Source: Arctopsyche grandis
Taxonomy: Eukaryota > Arthropoda > Insecta > Trichoptera > Hydropsychidae
Reading direction: 5' to 3'
Assembly (NCBI RefSeq): GCF_051622035.1
Contig: NC_135358.1
Coordinates: 19,978,001 to 20,042,000 of the forward strand
Length of the DNA stretch: 64,000 nucleotides
The notes below the pieces were generated by a model that was not told where the DNA came from, did not search any database, and worked only from the letters and a program-made list of their open reading frames with translations. This document shows positions 11,801 through 22,926 of this stretch, in pieces (the first letter of the stretch is position 1; each line of letters begins with the position of its first letter). The position numbers and the translations under genes are program-made.

Positions 11801-12866
11801 TTCCTGTGTTAAAATTGGCGTAAAAAGGTCACTGCAATTGTGAAGTGTCGTACCAATTAGACAATTTACCATCATTTCATTTAGATCGGGAGCTACCTGA
11901 AATTGTATAACATTTGAAAATATTCACAATATGTAATCTGTATGTATAATGTAAATATCAGGAGTTACACTAGTCAGAAGATTTATTGCTTCATTATTGG
12001 TAAAATCCGATTTATTGTACATCTTTTTTTCTAGCGTAAAACTGTTACAAACCAAAGACACCGTTTCAAGTAGTGAAATTCTGAAATTCATTATTTGGTC
12101 ATTTCTACTGTAAAAAATGTAAGAAAATAGAATATAATCTCATAATACTCATTACTCATGATCAGTTAACTTTTCTATATTGTGAAAAGCTTCAGTGAAG
12201 TTGAAACTGGTTTGTCTTGATTTCGTCTCTGAGCATATTGTAATAGCAGGAAACGGAACCTGAAAGATAATATTAAATTATAAGGAAATTAACCGTTTGA
12301 ACAAAAAAAAACATCCGTAGATCACAAAATTAAAATCAAACTGTAAAACTGCATTTTCAATTTTAAAATTAATGATACTACCTCCCAAACAGGTGTAGGC
12401 GATTCAGCAAAGCTGACAATCACAGGACTTTGGTCCCATTTCATGTACACTTTATAAATAAGATAGGTGCATGTTATGAGGCTAAATATGAACATTGAGA
12501 TCCACCATATTCTGAAAGAAATATGAAATATGAAAGTGTATATTTAAAACTATTTTAAAGTTCAGTACCTGCACAAATGCAATATACGAAACAGAAATGT
12601 AAATATTTGGGAGCCGATCGCACGTAATTGCACTTGTTATACTGGTATAAATATGTACAAGTGCAATTACAATTTCATGTATGAACCAACCTTTCAATGA
12701 CTGTTCTGCCCCTTTCCCCTACATATTGAAGTCCATGTAGGCTTGTTGCTGAAGCGAATTCTACGAAATAGTTCTTGCATGTAAGACGTTTTTTTTTAAC
12801 GGCTTTGTTTTTTTCTTCCTCGTCTCGATTTTCAAATGGCAATTCAATTTTTACCGCGTCGCTCAT
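8859..12866 (-). CDS. pickpocket-type DEG/ENaC channel, gene B (complete)
   Basis: Complete subunit of an epithelial-type sodium channel. Thirteen coding exons (minus strand) splice in phase to 557 codons: 12,691-12,866; 12,382-12,511; 12,156-12,259; 11,969-12,107; 11,745-11,896; 11,561-11,669; 11,318-11,410; 10,968-11,107; 10,759-10,889; 9733-9792; 9263-9461; 9006-9179; 8859-8925. Landmarks in order: SLHGLQYVGE (cytoplasmic N-terminus), IWWISMFIFSLITCTYL (membrane segment 1), VPFPAITICSE, EGLCFTSNML, GPVQGFK, VSQQYFRVPLNQEVIAAVKP, the cysteine-rich exon with NCDLECLTNY, CNCLPACTVIGYDVEVSQAD, then DFLANCGGLLGLCLGFSFLSLIE, the conserved pre-pore and second membrane segment. All introns are GT-AG except the fifth, whose donor is GCAAGT. 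An AATAAA lies only a few bases past the stop. The gene is head-to-tail with A and C. Which Drosophila paralogue it matches is not certain (ppk28/ppk11-like). Confidence 0.93.
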
Positions 12867-12990
12867 GATTCAACTGCAATATCGTATATTTAATAAATGT
12901 TATAAAATTTACCAAATTCTGTTCTCGTCGTCCTATAAGTACTTTGTCAACTTTCTAATATTTTAACTGACTCGTCGAGAATGATGGTTT
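11811..12990. repeat. direct segmental duplication, right copy (partner 1-1178)
   Basis: Right member of the 11.81-kb-spaced duplication described for 1-1178. Protein differences in the first exon are few (for example DEEEKNKAVKK here and DEEYKNRAVKK in A). Introns are equally conserved, so the event is recent or the copies are kept alike by gene conversion. Confidence 0.9.
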
Positions 12991-13680
12991 CATGCGAAAG
13001 GATGGGTTTAAATAGTAGCGAATTAATTAGGGAATAGACATTTACTGATGTATAAATCGGCAACGCCCTTGTAGCATTGTATGTTTGTCCGATTTATGAA
13101 AATAATAAAGAAAGCATCATTTTCAGCCTAAAATCTGAATTTATTAATTTAAAATAAAGTATAATTAGGGCTCTTAAAATTAAAAACACTTTTTTGATCT
13201 TGATTTTGTTAATTTATTTTATCAAAATCGTTCAAAAAAATAAAATAAAAAATTTACAAATTGACAGGAGCGTATTCAAATATGTTATATTAAGTGAATG
13301 TTGAAATTTTGACTATTTCTTCACGAAAATTTAATTGATACTAATTTACAAAAAATGTTTGACGGTTAGCTTATATGCTCTATATTTACAAAAACAAAGT
13401 GTTTCGTAAAAACTTTTTCATATTGAATTTATAAATTGAAGCATTCTCAATGGGAATTAAAATAATCCAACATATTTTGTCAACCTTTCACAAAACTATA
13501 CAACTTTCACAACCTTTATTGTTGCAAAGATAGGAATAAGTGTCTCCAAACTGGATAGATATGTAGATGTAGTAATTACACAGTCTTTTTATAAATAAGA
13601 TTGTGTATGTACTTACTACAGCTCTCTAAGACCTTCCCTAGATTCAACCGGGTTCGGATACTGATCGTGATTTAAAGTAA
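12991..13680. other. intergenic stretch, nothing recognised
   Basis: AT-rich, without a coding signal. It separates the start of gene B from the repeat cluster. Confidence 0.45.
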
Positions 13681-13684
13681 TAAA

Positions 13685-13925
13685 AAAAATTGAACAAAAT
13701 CTGACAACCGGAAGTAGAACTTTTGTCTTGTGTAAGTTTCCATACATTTGCGCTTAATTTGTGTCGAAAATGCTGTCTTAGCTATTAGTATTTCATTATG
13801 TTGCCGGTATGTGTGAATGTGTCTGTAGGGTTCAGTATCTAATTTTTTTTTGTAACCTTCTTATATTCCACTGTGACTCAAATTCATAGATAAAGTCATG
13901 GGTTGTTCACATCCGAATTTTTTTA
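13685..13925 (-). repeat. MITE-like dispersed repeat, inverted partial copy
   Basis: In inverted orientation this segment carries the 2672-3110 motifs: CAACCGGAAGTAGAACTTTTG, then ATGCTGTCTTAGCTATTAGT, and ends with the ATAGATAAAGTCATGGGTTG end motif. Confidence 0.65.
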
Positions 13926-14617
13926 ATTGTAATCCTGGATACGCACATTTTCTTTTTAATCTTGCAAATCTTAGAAAATCTTCATTTCGTTTTCATCTTA
14001 CAAATCCTAGAAAATTTAACAAATATAATTTCATTTACATATGTTATTAAGTTCATAATTTTCTCTTAAATTTTCGACCAAGTTTATTATTACTTTCAAA
14101 TGTTACTAGAAGCCGGGTGACGCATTAGTGACTGATAATGCTAGGTGTGACTTAATTTTCATTAGCAATGTGTTTAATGTCTATAATAAAAATAATCCCT
14201 TAATAATAATTTAATTTCAAAATTAATGTAGGTTGCTAATTAGCTGCGTACATACATATGTACAAAATACATTTATCGTCAACGTCACTGTGTAATACGA
14301 TGCAGTATTTTCAAACGTGTCAATTACGATTATTTTTCACCATTGTAATGACGGATGATACTTCCTTATTAATGACCAAAATGAGCAAAATGGCAAAGTA
14401 TGAAAACGATCGGATAAGAGGCAAAATTTTTCCTTAATAGTAATCGTAAGTGAAAGTAAGAAGAGGTTTGTAAAAAAACTATTTCAGTTTACATGAACCT
14501 CGTAATATTATATTATACACCAGAAGCAAATATTTTGGAAAATTGTTTGAAATACCCAAAAGTTTTCTCAGAAGAACTTGATGCCCAGTTCATTCACGTA
14601 ACTTCACTATTGAAAAA
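13926..14617. other. intergenic stretch between repeat copies
   Basis: AT-rich, no coding signal and no recognised element. Confidence 0.4.
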
Positions 14618-15392
14618 AATACGGATGTGACCAACCCAAGATTTATTTATGTATTTGAGGAATATAAGGAAGTCACAAAACAAAATTAGATATTGAACCG
14701 TACAAAAAAATTTACACATACCGGCAGCATTATGAAATACTAATAGCTATGACAGCATTTTCGATACAAATTGAGCGCAAATGTATGGAAACTTGCATAA
14801 GACAAAAGTTATACTTCCGGTTGTTGGATTTTGTTCAAATTATTTTTATTACTTAAAATCGCTATCAGTATTATATACATTAAATATCAAGAAAATAAAA
14901 ATAATTTTAAAGGTCAAAATAAAATAATGAAATATTGTTTTAAAAAAAAATACTACTTCCGGTTTACGAATTCTGACCAAAACGTTAGCAGCTCTAAGTT
15001 AGTACATAAATAATACAAATATAAAGAATACAAATATAATTTTCAACGTAATACGTTCAGGGGTGTGGACAGAGTAGTGGGCACAACATTTTTAACCTTT
15101 ATACGAGGAAAAAAATCCCACTTCCGGTTGTGATTTTTTTTTATTTTTACTTAAAATCACTATCTTTATTATACACAATAAATATCAAGAAGATTAAAAT
15201 AATTTCCATACATTTGCGCTCAATTTGTATCGAAAATGCTGTCTTAGCTATTAGTATTTCATAATGCTGCCGGTATGTTTGAATGTGTCTGTACGGTTCA
15301 ATATAGAATTTTGTTTTGTGACTTTCTTATAGGTATATTCCTTAAATACATAGATAAAGTCATGGGTTGGTCACACCCGAATTTTTTACTGT
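14618..15392. repeat. MITE-like repeat, direct copy followed by inverted partial copy
   Basis: Positions 14,618-15,060 repeat the 2672-3110 sequence in the same orientation, including GTGACCAACCC, CATACCGGCAGCAT and both CTTCCGG blocks. A second CTTCCGGTTGTGATTTTTT block follows at about 15,120, and 15,190-15,390 is the inverted beginning of the element, ending at the ATAGATAAAGTCATGGGTTGG motif. The arrangement looks like two copies fused head to head. Confidence 0.6.
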
Positions 15393-15399
15393 TATTATA

Positions 15400-15545
15400 G
15401 TGCTATTGTTTTTTATGTTTATTTATAAATATATTTTTATCTGTATATTTTTTTTTATCTTGTCTGTTATATTTTCGACCTTTGATTCGTGTATTGCCAC
15501 AATGGTCCAAACTTAAATAAAAATAATTATTACAGAAAATGAATC
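15400..15545 (+). repeat. LINE-like 3' tail
   Basis: A run ending GTGTATTGCCACAATGGTCC and AACTTAAATAAAAATAA resembles 22,860-22,925 (GATGCCACAATGTTTCAAAC then AATAAAATTAA). Both look like 3' ends of a non-LTR element inserted as short pieces. Confidence 0.4.
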
Positions 15546-15705
15546 CCAAAAATCTGAAAAATATATTCTATCGGACAATGTTATAGTTTATTTTTTTACA
15601 TTACAATATTAAATATATTGTGTTTATATTTAATGACTACATACAAACCTTTCCAGTAATTGTTTTCGAAACCCGAAAGCAAATCGAAGTATGTATGTAC
15701 ATATA

Positions 15706-15915
15706 TCTAATATATAATTTCGAAAGGAATTTTGTATGTATGTATGTTTGTTTGAAATCCCTGACCTCATCGAATAAATGAATATTCAAATAAATTTAAA
15801 TTAAATAAAACTATTCAAATAAATTTAAGAAAATTTTTACTATTACATAGATAGGGCATGTTTAAGCGGTTTATACATATTACAAATATCAAGCGAAGCC
15901 GGGTAAAAACACTAA
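15706..15915 (+). mobile_element. short Helitron-like element, copy a
   Basis: It starts with TCTAATATATAATTTCGAAA and ends with GCGAAGCCGGGTAAAAACACTAA followed by T. A 5' TC and a 3' CTRR end inserted between A and T are the hallmarks of Helitrons. About 210 bp, no coding capacity. Copies of this family in the window are at 15,927-16,771, 27,096-27,380, 35,725-36,110, 48,610-48,818 and 63,411-63,640. Confidence 0.65.
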
Positions 15916-15926
15916 TATATATTATA

Positions 15927-16771
15927 CTAGCTGTATTACCCGGCTTCGCTCAGTATTTATAATATAAACCACTTAAACATGACTAATCTAACAGTAAACA
16001 TTTTATTAAAAAAAAAAATAACAAAAACATTAAAAAAAAATAAAAAAAAATCTAAAAAAAATCTAATTTTTTTTTAATCTAGGGCTTCGCCCTCAACGCC
16101 CCCCTGAGCCTTTACCTTCTAGGGCTTCGCCCTCAGTGCCCCCCTGAGCCTTTGCCTTCTAGGGCTTCGCCCCTCTGCGCCCCCCTTAGCTATTGCCGTT
16201 TAGGGCTTCGCCCCTCTGCGCCCCCCTTAACTAATGCCTTTTAGGGCTGCGTCCCATAAGGCTGTGCCCCCTTCGGGGCCCCATGCGGCTGAGCTCCATA
16301 AGGCTGCGCCCCATAAGGCTGAGCCCCATAAGACTGCGCCCAATTCGGGGCCTCATGGGGCTGCGCCCCCTGTGGTGCCCCTGGCGGAGCCCCATGGGAC
16401 TACATCCCTCGCACCCCTGCGGGGGTGAATCCATTGAATCGAAAAAAATCAAATCGGCGCCTATGAATCGAAAAAAAAATAAATCGAATCATTTGTTCGA
16501 TGACGGCTGCGCCCCATGAAGCTGCGCCCCCCCCCCCTGGGCCCCCTGAGGCTGCGCCCCCTTTGGGGCCCCATGGGGCTGCGCCCCCGCGGGGGCAAGG
16601 GGTGAATCCATTGAATTGAAAAAAATCAAATCGACGCCTATGAATCGAAAAAATAAATAAATCGAATCACGTGTTCGATCACATGTTCGATGACGTCACC
16701 GATCTACGGACGACGAACCAAGGATACATACATACATATATACAAAGTCTCTTTCCAAATTATATATTAGA
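15927..16771 (-). mobile_element. Helitron-like element carrying a GC-rich minisatellite, copy b
   Basis: Read on the minus strand, this copy begins TCTAATATATAATTTGGAAA and ends in CCGGGTAATACAGCTAG followed by T, so both termini of the short family are present. It is about 845 bp instead of about 210 bp because about 620 bp of GC-rich tandem sequence (16,079-16,695) lies inside it. Rolling-circle elements of insects (for example DINE-1-type) often carry internal minisatellites, which fits. It lies head to head with copy a, only 11 bases away. Confidence 0.65.
16079..16610. repeat. GC-rich minisatellite
   Basis: Four units of about 42-50 bp follow the pattern TAGGGCTTCGCCCTC(N)GCGCCCCCCTnAGC (16,079-16,245). 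A shorter, more irregular series of GGCTGCGCCCCATAAGGCTG-like units follows to about 16,430. After an AT-rich spacer with AATCGAAAAAAA blocks, a second GC-rich block runs at 16,505-16,605. The units contain short palindromes (GGGCTTCGCCC, GGGGCTGCGCCCC). Composition contrasts sharply with the surrounding roughly 70 percent AT. Open frames across it are repeat artefacts. Confidence 0.85.
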
Positions 16772-17060
16772 TTATAGTAAAAATAGTCAAAAATAATAAG
16801 AAAACAAGTGAATATTCATTTTAATTTAATATACGTATTCAAAAGCATTCAATTACAAATAATGCTAATTAAATCATATACCTATATGTAAAAATACATT
16901 TATAATTAGACAAAAAGAAGACATTCATAACATTTAAATTTAAACCATTTTTTTGAAATCGTAAAACATTTATATGTATAGTGAGAATAATAATTGTGCA
17001 TATATCATTTTAGGTCAATATTTGTTTCACATACATACATATGTAATATTATATATGAAT

Positions 17061-20000
17061 TTATTTTTCAAAGTTGCTGCGTCTCGATTTATTGAATACA
17101 TCGATGTGGTCTGTATCATTGCGATGATCTTGCGACTTCGTCTTTTTCCCGGAAATTTTCGATTTAAGATTACAAAAAGCTCTGAAAGAAGAATAAATGC
17201 ATATTATTGCATTTAAATTTATTTATAGCGCAAAATTAGAATAGTCCAAAGTTTACCTAAGAGTGATGAAATATACGATTTCGATCAAGCTTAAAATCGA
17301 AAAACCCAAAAACAAACCAAGTAGACCGCCACAATTGGCCAAAAAGTCGGTTTGACCGTATAGTTCTGACCGTCTGGATGTGATGAATTGAGATTCTTTG
17401 AAGAACAACACCATCCTTGCCATATTAACGCTACAAATATAAACATTTTCATAAAATCATATTTTATCCAATTTAAAAGTACCTACAAATAGTGTCCTAG
17501 TTCTTTTGTTTCCTATTTGCTTACATATGCATATTGTGGATAGTGGAAGATATTCATAAAACAAGATATCTAGTACAATATTATATCAGTAAACAAGGTT
17601 ATAAACACAGTCAGACGCTAAATCGAAACGCACTAAATGACTGAAATTCTAAACTACGATATAATGACTGTATATTGAACTTTGCTACATATTGAAGACA
17701 ACGTCTTTGAGGTGGGATTTCTCCGTATCGAAGAATTCAAAAATAGTCTTCTGACTAACTTTAAATAAATTTGTAGGTATGATTATGTAATATTATTGAG
17801 CGAAAACTTTTTTAATCATTTTCAAATAAATAATGGATTAAAAAGACTAAAAGTTTAATTGTAAAGCTATTAAAACAAGAATCAAATAATTTCAATATAT
17901 TCTTCTTAGTTTAAAATCCATATCCTTTTTTTCACGTCAAGTTAATTAGAAAATGTTGTAATTGGAACGAGGAGACTACGAAAATCTGAAACAACTTAAA
18001 TATAAAATTGTATACTGACTCGGGTAGTTCGCTAAAGTTTGCCTTGAAAGCTATGAATAATTTTTGCCAATTGAAATCCGCTTGAGACACTTCTACGTCA
18101 TAGTTAATCGAAGTACAAGCTGGTAAACAATTGCACTGTTTGGCGATATTCTGCAAGCCTTCCCTCAACTCTTTGGTTTCCGCATCTTCTTCGGAGTCTG
18201 GTTTCGTTTCTGACAAACCCGATACTATCTCTTGTGTAAGCAGTTCATCTAAAAACACGAATAATGAATTTTTATAATATTTTCATTCCAGATAATACTA
18301 TCATATATGTGATTTTTGAACCTTGAGCGTCAGCAGCACATTTGACACTGCCTGCCGAACATATTGGCATTGATGGATCACCTGAAATGCAATTATTAAT
18401 TCAAGTTACTACAGGTTTTCACGCAAACACGTAGGCTACTAAGATCTGAATGGGTCATTTATTTTACATAAATTAATTTTCCATACACTTTTTTCCATTC
18501 ATAATTTTCTATACAGGTTATTTAAACGTCACCATTGAAATTTCACATACATATATAATTAATTTAAGAAATACACATATTTTACAAATATTTAATAGAT
18601 TCAGATATAATATTTAAAATTAGGTCTAAAAAATAATTCAACTCTCAAACAGAATTTCGCCACGGGATTTTTGACATTGGCCCTTTTAGAAAAAAACAAA
18701 TAATAATTGACAAAGGATCTGTTAATACTGACGTGGCATCGAAAACGTGACACAGCTGCATTGAAGCATCGTATAATTAGTCAAGCATTCCAGTTCACAA
18801 TTACGTTGAGTGTACACTTTGAAAAATTTCAATTTCCTCTCGTACGGAAAGAAGCACTGCCTCCTGAAATTTTATTCGCAGTTTAAAACACGATCTGGTT
18901 GAAACACAATTGTTGTTATTTAAAATAACAAAGGTTGAACCTCTCTGGGTCATAGTCCTTTAAACCTTCCGATGTGGTCATCATGTTGGGTTTAATGGCG
19001 GCAATGACCTCTTGACTCAAAGGCACTCTGAAATATTGTTGAGACACTCGTGGAACTTCGGTCGGCGAGTGTAATAAAATCTGCAAATTTAATTTAAATG
19101 TGATATATGTATATTAAATGTGACATTTGTTAAATGTGATTGTTATATTTAAATTTGATATTTGTATAAAATTAATGAGTATCATACTTTGAATCCTTGC
19201 ACTGGTCCGCGACATAAATAATCCAAATCATAATTGTACGCCCTCAATAAAATTACCAAACCAGCCTTTGCTCCAGATCCCTATACAATGAAATAAATTA
19301 ACATTGGAAACAAATATTAAAAATATAATTTCATCAATTAAAGAGCTTACAGTTCCTCGTACTGGATATGTATCCAAAGGTAAATTTTTTGGATATCCAC
19401 GATCCAAAGTCCAACCTTCCGACTTTCGACCATGATCTAAATAATGGTATTCTTTGTGCATCCTAAAATATTATTATGGGTGAACTTTAATACCTCTAAT
19501 ATAATAAATTTGAAATATTTTCAATTGAATCCCACGCTTCGCAGATTTTAGAACATGTGTTGCACAAAAACAAACTCATAAAATATTATCTAGTGTTTAT
19601 GTGTGTTAATTCTGTTTACAAATACATTATAATTTATATACTATATCAGAAAGTAAAATAATTCGTTGTATTATAATGTGTAATGCTGTTAATAACTTAA
19701 ATTATTAAAAAAAATATATATAATGGGTAGGTATTTTTAATACAAAGATCTTGCTTTTATATTCATATTTTAGAATGACATTACTAAGCCACTCGTAAAT
19801 CTGTCTCAAACTCATTAATTCTGTTTCATATTGTTATCACGTGTTGAATTTGTGCTTTCGGTATTTTAATACATATATGTACATATGTAATGTAGTGATA
19901 AATTGTTTGGTGTGAAAAATTTTACTAATAACTCGACAAGAGTAATGGCACATGTGTTTTTCTAAATAGCAACACATGTTACTTATTTTTTATTTAATGT

Positions 20001-21620
20001 TGTATAAACAATATACTAACATCTCTTTCCTGAAAAGTTCTTCGGCGTCTAGCATATTAAAAGAAAAGCACAATCCCTCTTCAGTCATCACTGGTGAGAA
20101 AATTTTGCTGCAATTTTCAATCTTTGACTTCCATTTACAATGCCACATCATCTCTTCGAATTGAGGAGCTACCTAAAAATGCAAATTAATTTTCAAATAG
20201 AAAAAAAACTTATGCTGTTATTTTTTAGAAAAAATTATAAACATTTTTTAGCAGATCAATCGTTTTGTGATCGGTAAACTTATTCCCAGTCTGCAACAAA
20301 TGATTTTCGCAAACTAGAGATATTGCCTCATAATCCAAAATTCTGAAAAGAATATATCAAAACATTTATACATAAAATACAATTGCAAATGTAAATGTAT
20401 ATTATATAATGTACACAATTACTCTTGTTCAGTCAAATTATCATAATCTCTATGATATATTTCAGTGAAATTATAAATTGACTGTCGAGCTTTCGTCTCT
20501 GAACAAATCGTTATAGCCGGAAATGGAACCTAGAAAGCAACATAAATAATTAATATTTCATTTTTTTAATATTTTATCTAAATTCATTTTGTAAGTTAAG
20601 TTGAAAATATGACCTGCCAAACTGGTGTTGAAGTTTCAGCAAAACTCACAATCACTGGACTCTGATTCCACTTGACCCAAACTTGCAAAATTAAATGACT
20701 GCACGCTGCAACGCTCAAGCCGAACATTACACTCCACCATATTCTAATAAATATATGATAAATATTAATATTCTAGGTCGTTACTATAAATATCTAAATG
20801 TATAAACCACGAACCTGTCATGTTTCGGTCCTTCGGTTACTTTTTTGACGAAATCCATCGCGAAAAATACCGAATCAAGATTAAGTGATAAATAAAACTT
20901 TAAAGCAAACTTCAGCTTCCATTTAAGTTTTAGTTATGGAAGTAATCAGGGCTCTTTTAAAGAATACAAACACTAGCCGCTGTGTGTTATATGGATGTGA
21001 TGTTTGACGCTTCACATTTCGCTTACACGTAAATAACGTAACGAGATAAAATACATTTTAGTGTCGAGCATCAATTATAAACAACAACGAAAAAAACTAG
21101 ATAAATTGAAAGGTCAATCTTGTATAATTGGTACTAAACAAAAAATTGTCGTTTCATTCTCCAGTTGTATTGTTTGCGACGTGAATCTCAAAGATTAACT
21201 GCGATTCAGTCAAAGAAATATTATATTTATGTAAGTTGCTAAATTCTATAGTGTTTCAATGTGGTTCGTGTCACGTTGGTAAAAAAATAACTCAAGTGTG
21301 TAAAAAATAACACAAGTTTCCAATCGATTTAAATATCGGCTTCGTCATTTGTTTTCGATGCCAAAAATATGAATTGAAATACTCGTGAAATTCTAACTCA
21401 CTTTTCAAGAACAGATCTTCTATTTTCTCCGATGTATTTAAGTCCATGTAAACTGGTGTTCGATAAGAATTCTTTGAAATATTCCACACAGTGATAAGAT
21501 CTGGCTCTTCGTCTTGACGGAAACATCGGAATAAAAAGTCCATTTTTTTTCCCGGTATCCAATTCGTCCGTTGATTTAGTTTTCGATGGACTTCCAGGTG
21601 AAAAAGCAAGCTCCTCATTC
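17061..21620 (-). CDS. pickpocket-type DEG/ENaC channel, gene C
   Basis: Third channel gene of the cluster. Exons (minus strand): 21,402-21,620; 20,614-20,743; 20,423-20,529; 20,243-20,342; 20,021-20,172; 19,351-19,462; 19,188-19,280; 18,941-19,080; 18,733-18,863; 18,322-18,381; 18,016-18,248; 17,257-17,430; 17,061-17,181. The 21,402-21,620 exon encodes VEYFKEFLSNTSLHGLKYIG and begins at an acceptor, so a further 5' exon is expected upstream and was not found. A short alternative first exon (20,815-20,858) also splices in phase to the membrane-segment-1 exon. Landmarks include VPFPAITICSETK, EGLCFSFNML, GPVQGFK, VSQQYFRVPLSQEVIAAIKP, NCELECLTNY, CNCLPACTSINYDVEVSQAD and DFLANCGGLLGLFLGFS. Exons match gene B in number and mostly in length. 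The junction 18,016/17,430 is out of phase by one base; as drawn it would stop before membrane segment 2. Confidence 0.85.
20815..20858 (-). CDS. alternative short first exon of gene C
   Basis: An ATG at 20,856-20,858 opens MDFVKKVTEGPKHD and ends in AG before a GT donor. This leaves the two-base phase needed to join ATA TGG TGG of the membrane-segment-1 exon, giving KHDRIWW in place of LEKIWW. The product would lack the conserved HG motif of the N-terminus, which is important for gating in this channel family. It is an inference from splice phase only. Confidence 0.4.
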
Positions 21621-21639
21621 CTGGCAAATATTTAAAATT

Positions 21640-22590
21640 TCGTTATACTCGTAGTCTTAAAATACGTACATAAGACGTAGTTGTTTTAATGTAAGTTTTC
21701 ATATAAAAAATAGCTATTTTAATTTGGCAACGATAGTTGCATATTATATAAAATGTGTGAAAAAATTTATAAACACAACTTAATGGCTATGGCGAACATA
21801 TTTTATGATTCATTAGAAGACAAATAAAACGTGTCAAATAATTGTGCGCTTCAAACATAACGGAATTAAAATCTATTCTATACGAATTTAAATTTAAATT
21901 TTCATATATTTATTTTGATTCGTACGAGGATATTCTTTTGTTTATTATTTCAAATAAAATTTGTTTGTTTCAATGTAAACTTTACTTTGATTTTTCGTTT
22001 GCATGTTCGTAAATAAAGTAAAACGCACCAAATAACATTTCTCTTCATGTTTGCTCCTTTTTATTTACGTTACGAGTGATATATTCAAACTGGCTAACTG
22101 TAGCTAAGTGACCAGTGTTGCGATGACAATAGTATCTGAAGGACTGTCGAGGAAAATTGAAAACTCTGTATGGAAAACGATGTGATGACCTGAAAACCTC
22201 CTGAAGCGAGATATATGAAAATACTCTCCTTGTACCATTGTATGTTTGTCACTGAAAATTTTCATCCCAATAATCATTATATTGTTAATTTATACACTAT
22301 CACGAAGTAATTGCTTCGGAATATCTTCAATTGATTAAAGTGCCATTTATATTTTCAGGTCATGTTGATTTTTGTTTGAATCTAGTTTGTACATATTATG
22401 AATTGGACCAGACCACAAACGAGGAAAATTAAATTGCTTCTTTTTATTCCTTAAAGTAAGGCACTACATTCGGTCAAAATATTATTTAGCCACATTCAGA
22501 TGATTCGACATAAAATTGCATACTTATGACGTAATATTTTGTGTTTATGCATTTTAATGTCTACTTAAAATACCAACTGTGTTTGGCATA
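21640..22590. other. intergenic stretch upstream of gene C, nothing recognised
   Basis: AT-rich with no coding signal. The missing 5' exon and promoter of gene C should lie here or further right. A Met-led frame antisense to nothing else was not found. Confidence 0.4.
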
Positions 22591-22926
22591 ATTTGATGGT
22601 TGTTCCGGATTCCCTCACAGATTGGATGACTCATATTTACAAGAGCCATCCATTTTCTTTGTGACATCACTGATTTCATACCAAAATGCGGCTTTTTTCA
22701 CCTTAGTGAACCTAATTCAACAAACATTGTATTATTCCGTTTATCTGGTATCCTGCGCTCATTATCACAAATGAGTTCATGTGGAAAGGTTGAGTGACTT
22801 TGCTATATTTGTCTATCATCCACGACGTATTTTTTTCTCTTTGTATATATTTTTATTTTTGTGGCGCAGTTGGATTTCCAGTGATGCCACAATGTTTCAA
22901 ACCTTTTTAGAAATAAAATTAATCAT
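22591..22926 (+). repeat. LINE-like fragment
   Basis: TTATCTGGTATCCTGCGCTCAT recurs in changed form at about 30,598 (GTCTGGTAGCCCGCGCTCAT), and the 3' part resembles the tail at 15,480-15,540. No reading frame survives. Confidence 0.35.

Noticed and set aside
16079-16245. CRISPR-like array of about 45-bp units
   Set aside because: There are no unique spacers; units are contiguous minisatellite repeats in an animal genome within a transposable element.
16231-16519. Frames rich in Gly/Arg/Met or Pro/His/Ala repeats
   Set aside because: They are translations of the GC-rich minisatellite and have no protein character of their own.
21292-21627. 111-codon minus frame beginning MPGMRSLLFHLEVHRK
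   Set aside because: The real coding frame of this segment is another one, giving the pickpocket N-terminus VEYFKEFLSNTSLHGLKYIG, flanked by proper splice sites.
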